The notes under the pieces are model-generated. The model ran no database searches. It was not told where the DNA came from and worked only from the letters and a program-made list of their open reading frames with translations. Of a stretch of 18,745 nucleotides of DNA, positions 14,550 through 18,745 are shown piece by piece. Position 1 is the first letter of the stretch. Every line of letters begins with the position of its first letter. Position numbers and translations under genes: made by a program. The stretch comes from an uncultured Collinsella sp. (GTDB lineage Bacteria; Actinomycetota; Coriobacteriia; Coriobacteriales; Coriobacteriaceae), in contig UQVT01000019.1 of assembly GCA_900544465.1 (NCBI GenBank), forward strand, positions 1 through 18,745. Reading direction: 5' to 3'.

Positions 14550-14573
14550 CGAAATGACAACGTTGTCATTTCG
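14550..14573. promoter_or_regulatory. Perfect 24-bp palindromic operator, module 3 (O2)
   Basis: The core AATGACAACGTTGTCATT (14553-14570) is a perfect palindrome, and the symmetry extends three bases further on each side (CGA...TCG). It fits the common scaffold exactly. It is the best-formed operator of the window and the natural high-affinity site for the module-3 repressor. Confidence 0.85.
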
Positions 14574-14578
14574 CAATG

Positions 14579-14597
14579 CCTTCCTTAAGCAGGAAGG
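14579..14597 (+). other. Short leader hairpin, module 3
   Basis: CCTTCCT (14579-14585) pairs perfectly with AGGAAGG (14591-14597) over a 5-nt loop, followed by TTT. It lies just past the operators in the 284-bp control region. It could fold in the leader mRNA or sit near the transcription start. Confidence 0.35.
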
Positions 14598-14674
14598 TTT
14601 CCGGGCAGTCCTGACCATCCATCGACGACCAGTTCCATCCACATGCATCGCGCATCAAGTAGCAAAGGAGCTCT

Positions 14675-16453
14675 ATGGACGCCATCGTAAAGATGCTCGA
14701 AAAGCATCAACCGTTCTTCGAGAAGATCTCAAGGAACGTCTACCTCCAGGCCATTAAGGACGGATTCCTTGGGTGCATGCCCATCGTCCTCACCTCTTCG
14801 ATCTTTCTGTTGATCGCCACCCTTCCTGGCGTAGTTGGCATCACGCTGCCCCAGCCGCTCATCGACTGGTGCAACAAGCTGTACAACTTCACCATGGGCG
14901 TCATGGGCATCATGGTTGCCGGCACCACTGCCAAGAACTTCACGGCGTCCATGAACCGTCGCATGCCCGCCGGCAAGGTGCTCAACGACGGCTCCACTAT
15001 GGTTGCCGCCCAGTGCAGCATGCTGCTGCTCGCTGTTACGCAGTTCACCACCAAGTTCAACGGCTCCGAGCTTTCGGTCTTCGATTGCACCAGCATGGGC
15101 ACGCGCGGTCTGTTCTCCGCCTATATCGCCGCGTTCATTACCGTTTGGGTCTACAAATTCTGCGTCTCGCGCGATCTGACCATTAAGCTGCCCAAGGAGG
15201 TCCCGGGCGCCATCGCTCAGAACTTCCGCGACATCATCCCCTTCGGTGGCGCTGTCATCATTTGCGGCATCATCGATGTGGTTGTGCGCAACCTCATGGG
15301 CGTTCCGTTCTCCGAGCTGCTTATCAAACTGCTCTCCCCGCTCTTCACTGCAGCAGAGACCTACCCCGGACTCATCCTTATTCAGGCAGCCACCGCATTC
15401 TTCTGGTTCATCGGCGTCCACGGCCCCTCGATCGTCCAGCCGGGCATCGACCCCATCCGTCTTGCCAACCAGGCCGAGAACCTGCAGGTTCTGCTGGCCG
15501 GTGGTCACCCCGCCCACTCCCTCACCTTTAACATGTCGCTCGTGGGTGAGTTCGGCGGCACCGGCGCCACGTTCATCGTGCCGCTTCTGCTGATTCTCTT
15601 TATGAAGTCCAAGCAGCTCAAAGCCGTCGGTAAGGCCTCGATTGTTCCTGTTGCCTTTGCTGTCAACGAACCGCTGCTCTTTGGCGCGCCGATGATCCTT
15701 AACCCCTACATGCTCATCCCCTTTGTTGCCGCCGGCTGCGTCAACGTAAGCGTTGCCAAGTTCTTTATTGATAACGTGGGCATGAACGGCTTCTCCTTCG
15801 TGGTGCCTTGGGCTACCCCTGCCCCCATCGGCATCTTCATCACTACAAACTTCCAGCTTATCGCCCTGGTATTTGTCGCGATCATCATCTTGCTGGACGC
15901 CATCATCTACCTACCGTTCTTGAAGGCGTACGATAAGCTGCTCTGCGACCAGGAGGCCGAGCGCGCCGCCGAGCTGGGTCTCGAGTCCGATGGTGCTGCC
16001 ACCATCGCCGCCAGCACCTCTGCGCCCGCTGTCGAACAGACTACCGCTTCCGTCGAGCCGACCGCCGCTGCCGCCGACAGCGAGCCTGTCGCCGATCAGC
16101 CCGAGCCCGCCGCCGACGCATCCGCTAAGAAGGATGTCGACGGTCTGAAGGTCCTCGTCCTGTGCGCCGGCGCCGGCACCTCTGCCATGCTTGCCAACGC
16201 CATCAAGGAAGGTGCTGCGCAGACCGGAGAGAACATCGCTTCCTCCGCAGGCGCTTATGGTCAGCACACTGCCATCATGGATCAGTACGACGTCATCGTG
16301 CTCGCCCCGCAGGTTCGTAGCTACTACAACGACATGAAGGCCGACACCGATCGTCTGGGCATTAAGCTGCTCGCTCCCCGCGGTAAGGAATATATCGACC
16401 TCACCCGCGACCCCGCTGGCGCCATCAAGTGGCTCCGCGAGAACCTCGACTAG
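14675..16453 (+). CDS. lacE: PTS lactose-family EIICB permease, module 3
   Basis: This 592-residue fused permease has an EIIC part (~1-420) with FWFIGVHGPSIVQP, GGTGATF and the signature NEPLLFGAPMILNP (Asn331, Glu332). A long Ala/Glu/Pro-rich linker (~421-490) leads to EIIB, with the phospho-cysteine Cys497 in VLVLCAGAGTSAMLANA. The EIIB and the N-terminus (FEKISRNVYLQAIKDGFL) are close to module 2. The start has AAAGGAG 4 nt upstream, slightly close but strong. It heads a two-gene unit with the GH1 gene and is controlled by the divergent LacI protein through two operators. Galactoside specificity is inferred from the GH1 partner. Confidence 0.93.
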   Translation: MDAIVKMLEKHQPFFEKISRNVYLQAIKDGFLGCMPIVLTSSIFLLIATLPGVVGITLPQPLIDWCNKLYNFTMGVMGIMVAGTTAKNFTASMNRRMPAGKVLNDGSTMVAAQCSMLLLAVTQFTTKFNGSELSVFDCTSMGTRGLFSAYIAAFITVWVYKFCVSRDLTIKLPKEVPGAIAQNFRDIIPFGGAVIICGIIDVVVRNLMGVPFSELLIKLLSPLFTAAETYPGLILIQAATAFFWFIGVHGPSIVQPGIDPIRLANQAENLQVLLAGGHPAHSLTFNMSLVGEFGGTGATFIVPLLLILFMKSKQLKAVGKASIVPVAFAVNEPLLFGAPMILNPYMLIPFVAAGCVNVSVAKFFIDNVGMNGFSFVVPWATPAPIGIFITTNFQLIALVFVAIIILLDAIIYLPFLKAYDKLLCDQEAERAAELGLESDGAATIAASTSAPAVEQTTASVEPTAAAADSEPVADQPEPAADASAKKDVDGLKVLVLCAGAGTSAMLANAIKEGAAQTGENIASSAGAYGQHTAIMDQYDVIVLAPQVRSYYNDMKADTDRLGIKLLAPRGKEYIDLTRDPAGAIKWLRENLD

Positions 16454-16467
16454 TTCCTCCCTCTGTT

Positions 16468-16494
16468 GGTGCCCGGATCCCCAGTTCGGGCACC
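16468..16494 (+). other. Intercistronic hairpin between EIICB and GH1, module 3
   Basis: GGTGCCCG (16468-16475) pairs perfectly with CGGGCACC (16487-16494) around an 11-nt loop. It lies between the EIICB stop and the GH1 ribosome site. No T-run follows, so transcription should continue. It occupies the same place as the module-1 hairpin but has unrelated sequence. Confidence 0.55.
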
Positions 16495-16528
16495 TCTCCC
16501 TATTCGTATCCCACAGAAAGGATGACTC

Positions 16529-17950
16529 ATGACCAACCCCATGCAGTTCCCCGACGGCTTTGTGTTTGGCGGCGCCACCGCTGCTTACCAGGTTGAAGGC
16601 GAGACCCGCACGCACGGCAAGGGCAAAGTGCCCTGGGACGATTTCCTGGCTGCTCAGGGTCGCTTCTCCCCCGACCCCGCAAGCGATTTCTACAACAAGT
16701 ACCCGGTCGATATCGACCTGTGCCAGCGCTTCGGCATCAACGGTATCCGCGTCTCCATCGCTTGGAGCCGCATCTTCCCCAACGGCACTGGCGAGATTAA
16801 CCCCGAGGGTGTTGCCTTCTATCACGAGCTCTTTGCCACCTGCAATAATGCCGGCGTTATCCCCTATGTCACGCTCGATCACTTTGATACACCTGAGGCC
16901 TTTTACCAGAACGGCGGCGAGGGTTTCCTGACGCGCACGACGATCGACGCCTTTGTCGAGTACGCCAAGTTCTGCTTTGCCGAGTTCACCGAGGTCAAGC
17001 ACTGGTTCACCTTTAACGAGATTCCCGCAACCGCCGAGGGCAGCTTTATCGTCGGCAACTGGCCGCACGGCGAGAAGTATCGCCTGGACAAGGCCTTCCA
17101 GCTCATGCACAACATGATGGTGGCCCACGCCAAGGCTGTCGTCGCCTTCCATGAGGGCGGCTTTGAGGGCGAGATCGGCATTGTCCAGAACCTGGAGCCC
17201 AAGTATCCCCTCGATCCCAACAGCGCTGCCGACTGCGAGGCAGCTCGCATGGCCGACGTCATCAACAACCGCTGGGTACTCGACGCCACCTTCCGCGGCC
17301 ACTATGCAGCCGACACCATGGAGGCTGCGACCAAGCTGGCCCATATCGCCGGCGGCGAGCTCGACGTCCGCGACGAGGACATCGCCGCGCTGACCGCCGC
17401 GCTCCCCTACAACGATTGCTTGGGCGTCAACACCTACAAGTGCCAGTTCCTGCGTGCCGCCGAGGGCGAAAACGACATCAACCACAATGGCACCGGCGAC
17501 AAGGGCTCCTCGCGCTGGTTCCTCAAGGGCGTGGGCGAGTCATGCGTGCGCGAAGGCGTTCCCACCACCGATTGGGACTGGATCATCTATCCCGAGGGCC
17601 TCTACGACCTGCTGCTCCGCATTAAGAACGATTACCCCAACTACAAGAAGATCTACATCACCGAGAACGGCATGGGCTATAAGGACGACTTCGAGGATGG
17701 CTTTATCGACGACGCCCCTCGTATCGACTACATGCGTCAGCATCTCGCGTGGATCCTCAAGGCAATCGACGGCGGCGTGAACGTCGACGGTTACTTTGTG
17801 TGGTCGCTGCAGGACCAGTTCTCCTGGACCAACGGCTATAACAAGCGCTATGGCCTGTTCTACATCGACTTTGAGACCCAGAAGCGCTATCCCAAGGCGA
17901 GCGCGTACTGGTACAAGAACGTCGCGGAGACCGGCCTGCTTATGGCCTAG
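16529..17950 (+). CDS. lacG: GH1 6-phospho-beta-galactosidase, module 3
   Basis: This GH1 phospho-glycosidase has 473 residues, the usual LacG size. The acid/base residue is Glu164 in WFTFNEIP and the nucleophile is Glu379 in IYITENGMGYKD. The phosphate pocket SWTNGYNKRYG gives Ser432, Lys439 and Tyr441. It is very similar to the module-1 enzyme, for example VFGGATAAYQVEGETRTHGK and IFPNGTGEINPEG, but reads TLDHFDTP where copies 1 and 2 have LHHFD. The start has AGAAAGGA upstream (16515-16522). It is second in its unit and ends at a strong terminator. Cleavage of lactose-6-phosphate or a related phospho-galactoside is expected. Confidence 0.93.
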   Translation: MTNPMQFPDGFVFGGATAAYQVEGETRTHGKGKVPWDDFLAAQGRFSPDPASDFYNKYPVDIDLCQRFGINGIRVSIAWSRIFPNGTGEINPEGVAFYHELFATCNNAGVIPYVTLDHFDTPEAFYQNGGEGFLTRTTIDAFVEYAKFCFAEFTEVKHWFTFNEIPATAEGSFIVGNWPHGEKYRLDKAFQLMHNMMVAHAKAVVAFHEGGFEGEIGIVQNLEPKYPLDPNSAADCEAARMADVINNRWVLDATFRGHYAADTMEAATKLAHIAGGELDVRDEDIAALTAALPYNDCLGVNTYKCQFLRAAEGENDINHNGTGDKGSSRWFLKGVGESCVREGVPTTDWDWIIYPEGLYDLLLRIKNDYPNYKKIYITENGMGYKDDFEDGFIDDAPRIDYMRQHLAWILKAIDGGVNVDGYFVWSLQDQFSWTNGYNKRYGLFYIDFETQKRYPKASAYWYKNVAETGLLMA

Positions 17951-17972
17951 TTTCCGCCGCATACCCCCTGTC

Positions 17973-18020
17973 GGCCGGATGCGAATCCCTCCACAGGTTC
18001 GCATGCGGCCTTTTTGTTTT
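17973..18020 (+). terminator. Intrinsic terminator of module 3
   Basis: A 13-bp stem with one mismatch, GGCCGGATGCGAA (17973-17985) with TTCGCATGCGGCC (17998-18010), is followed by TTTTTGTTTT. Confidence 0.92.
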
Positions 18021-18038
18021 GGCCGGCCCGAGCAAGCC

Positions 18039-18260
18039 GTTTGTCTCAATCTGTAACATCTAGTCGAGTATTTCGGCCCTACCTGTTACAGATCAAGACA
18101 AACGAGCGGCCCGAACTTGAAGATCTCGATCTGTAACACGTAACCGAGTATTCCGGCCCTAGCTGTTACAGATCAAGACAAACAGAACGCCCGAGCAGAA
18201 ATATCTCAATCTGTAACACGTAGCCCACTTTCGACCGTCTACCTGTTACAGATCAAGACA
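18039..18260. repeat. Hairpin repeat cluster C (three units)
   Basis: Units lie at 18039-18103 (C1), 18124-18183 (C2) and 18204-18260 (C3). They keep the core TGTAACA-1-4-15-4-1-TGTTACA without insertions. C1 and C2 have the CGAGTATT loop class and C3 the CCCACTTTCGACCGT class. C3 has GTAG facing CTAC, fully paired, while C1 and C2 have one mismatch in that inner stem. All right arms in this cluster read GATCAAGACAA, so the mid-arm is less well paired than in clusters A and B. The cluster follows the module-3 terminator and separates it from minus-strand genes to the right. Confidence 0.9.
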
Positions 18261-18312
18261 ATAAGATAGTCAAATCCAAACTTTCCAAGCAGTTATGAAG
18301 CATGGTTTCTAG

Positions 18313-18369
18313 TTTTCGGTATCACGAACATACTTTCGGTATCATTTGAAACCGATATGATACCGAAAA
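18313..18369. repeat. Triple TTTCGGTATCA repeat with a perfect 12-bp inverted pair
   Basis: TTTTCGGTATCA (18313-18324) is followed by a direct copy, TTTCGGTATCAT (18334-18345), and an exact inverted copy, ATGATACCGAAA (18357-18368), with an 11-nt spacer. The inverted copy contains the ATG of the small ORF at 18357. Operators overlapping the first codons are common in self-regulated antitoxin genes, but no binding protein is identified here. Confidence 0.6.
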
Positions 18370-18590
18370 CATATTCGGTCCCGCTGGAGGACTTCGTACG
18401 CCACCCAACCAAGTTGCAGGCTCACGAACTCCGTCGATTTTCCGAGCGCCCACGAATTCCTATTTGCGCGTCAACTCGCGTCACGTTGACACGTAAAATG
18501 ACGCGCAAATTTTTACGCGTCATCAAATTTGACGCACAAATGGTGTTTTTACTTATACGTGTCATTCTGCACGTCATATTGAAGCGATAA
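18357..18590 (+). pseudogene. Small doubtful ORF, possible decayed antitoxin-like gene
   Basis: The 77-codon frame begins MIPKTYSVPLEDFVRHPTKL and becomes low-quality basic/hydrophobic sequence after about residue 40, where it runs through AT-rich repeats. The first 35 residues faintly resemble the start of Phd/YefM-type antitoxins (a short beta strand, then a helix with xxFxRxPxK). This is weak and I claim no function. There is no ribosome site because the ATG lies inside an inverted repeat. If real, it is probably a truncated remnant whose operator survives. No toxin gene is visible downstream. Confidence 0.2.
18462..18576. repeat. AT-rich array of GCGTCA/TGACGC half-sites
   Basis: Eight related words occur in 115 bp: GCGTCA at 18468, 18478 and 18517; TGACAC at 18487; TGACGC at 18499 and 18530; GTGTCA at 18559; ACGTCA at 18571. 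ATTTGCGCGTCA (18462-18473) and TGACGCGCAAAT (18499-18510) form a perfect 12-bp inverted repeat. Base composition is much more AT-rich than the rest of the window. The 683-bp gap 17951-18633 is accounted for by the module-3 terminator, hairpin cluster C, the TTTCGGTATCA repeat and this array. Confidence 0.5.
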
Positions 18591-18633
18591 TCCCCGCGCC
18601 GGCAGGGGACAGAAGTATCGCCTGCAGCGTTAG

Positions 18634-18745
18634 CTAGCAGATGACCTGCGTGTGTTCCTCGATGGCGGCGCGATCCTCGGCGGCAATACCCGGCTCGCAC
18701 ACCACGGCGTCCAAACTGTCCAGGCGGCAGAAGGTGTAGAAGTCG
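18634..18745 (-). CDS. C-terminal fragment of a probable DeoR-family sugar regulator
   Basis: The last 37 codons of a minus-strand gene enter from the right edge. The sequence reads DFYTFCRLDSLDAVVCEPGI, then AAEDRAAIEEHTQVIC and a TAG stop at 18634. A strand (LDAVVCEPG) followed by a helix (AAEDRAAIEEH) and a final short strand (TQVI) is the usual end of the DeoR/GlpR effector domain (compare the common D.VITD..I....A.LE..GV.VI pattern). The DNA-binding part is outside the window. In other bacteria a DeoR-type LacR controls tagatose-pathway genes, so it could be the common regulator of this locus, but that is inference. A weak CCCC/GGGG hairpin (about 18592-18608) may end the gene. Confidence 0.5.
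   Translation of the reverse strand, partial: DFYTFCRLDSLDAVVCEPGIAAEDRAAIEEHTQVIC

Noticed and set aside
4742..17950. Cellobiose/6-phospho-beta-glucosidase systems instead of galactoside systems
   Set aside because: EIICB and EIIA families overlap between lactose and cellobiose types, but lacAB is present and all three GH1 enzymes keep the Ser-Trp...Lys-Arg-Tyr pocket of 6-phospho-beta-galactosidases. Dual specificity cannot be excluded.
8141..18260. CRISPR array
   Set aside because: The units are themselves long palindromes, come only two or three at a time with 17-29-bp gaps, differ from copy to copy, and have no cas genes nearby.
1..18745. tRNA, rRNA, transposase or integrase genes
   Set aside because: No cloverleaf, rRNA signature or recombinase motif was seen on either strand. 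The LacI-EIICB-GH1 blocks show no terminal repeats marking a mobile cassette.

Overview
The window looks like a lactose/beta-galactoside phosphotransferase (PTS) locus from a high-GC Gram-positive gut bacterium. Gene content, GC-rich coding sequence and intergenic style fit a Coriobacteriia member such as Collinsella. That placement is my inference, because no search could be run.

Layout, left to right. (1) Positions 1-201 hold no convincing gene, only an edge-spanning open frame and a perfect inverted repeat. (2) On the minus strand follow lacA and lacB (galactose-6-phosphate isomerase, entry to the tagatose-6-phosphate pathway), an unrecognised membrane protein, and a single lactose-type PTS EIIA. 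(3) Three paralogous modules fill 3380-17950. Each has a LacI-family repressor on the minus strand, a divergent control region, and a plus-strand pair made of a fused EIICB lactose permease and a GH1 6-phospho-beta-galactosidase. Modules 1 and 3 run EIICB then GH1; module 2 runs GH1 then EIICB. (4) The right end (17951-18745) carries a terminator, hairpin repeats, an AT-rich region with several inverted repeats, a small doubtful ORF, and the C-terminal end of what looks like a DeoR-family regulator.

How it should work: a galactoside is imported and phosphorylated by one of three EIICB permeases, all apparently fed by the one EIIA. The matching GH1 enzyme splits the 6-phospho-galactoside, and LacAB isomerises galactose-6-phosphate to tagatose-6-phosphate. 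The later enzymes (LacC kinase, LacD aldolase) are not in the window.

Regulation appears layered. Each module has its own operators built on one palindromic scaffold, AATGnnnACGTnnnCATT. The variable triplets differ per module, and so do the first two recognition-helix residues of the adjacent repressors (Glu-Gln, Arg-Gln, Leu-Lys). A second motif, ACCGnTYACSG, often next to GAACA/ACAAT-type sequence, occurs in the control regions of all five transcription units and could serve a common regulator.

The most unusual structure is a family of eight ~60-65 bp hairpin repeats in 2+3+3 clusters. They lie in all three convergent intergenic regions and nowhere else in the window. Their core is constant in length (39 bp with a 15-nt loop), there are two loop classes, and some stem positions show compensatory changes.
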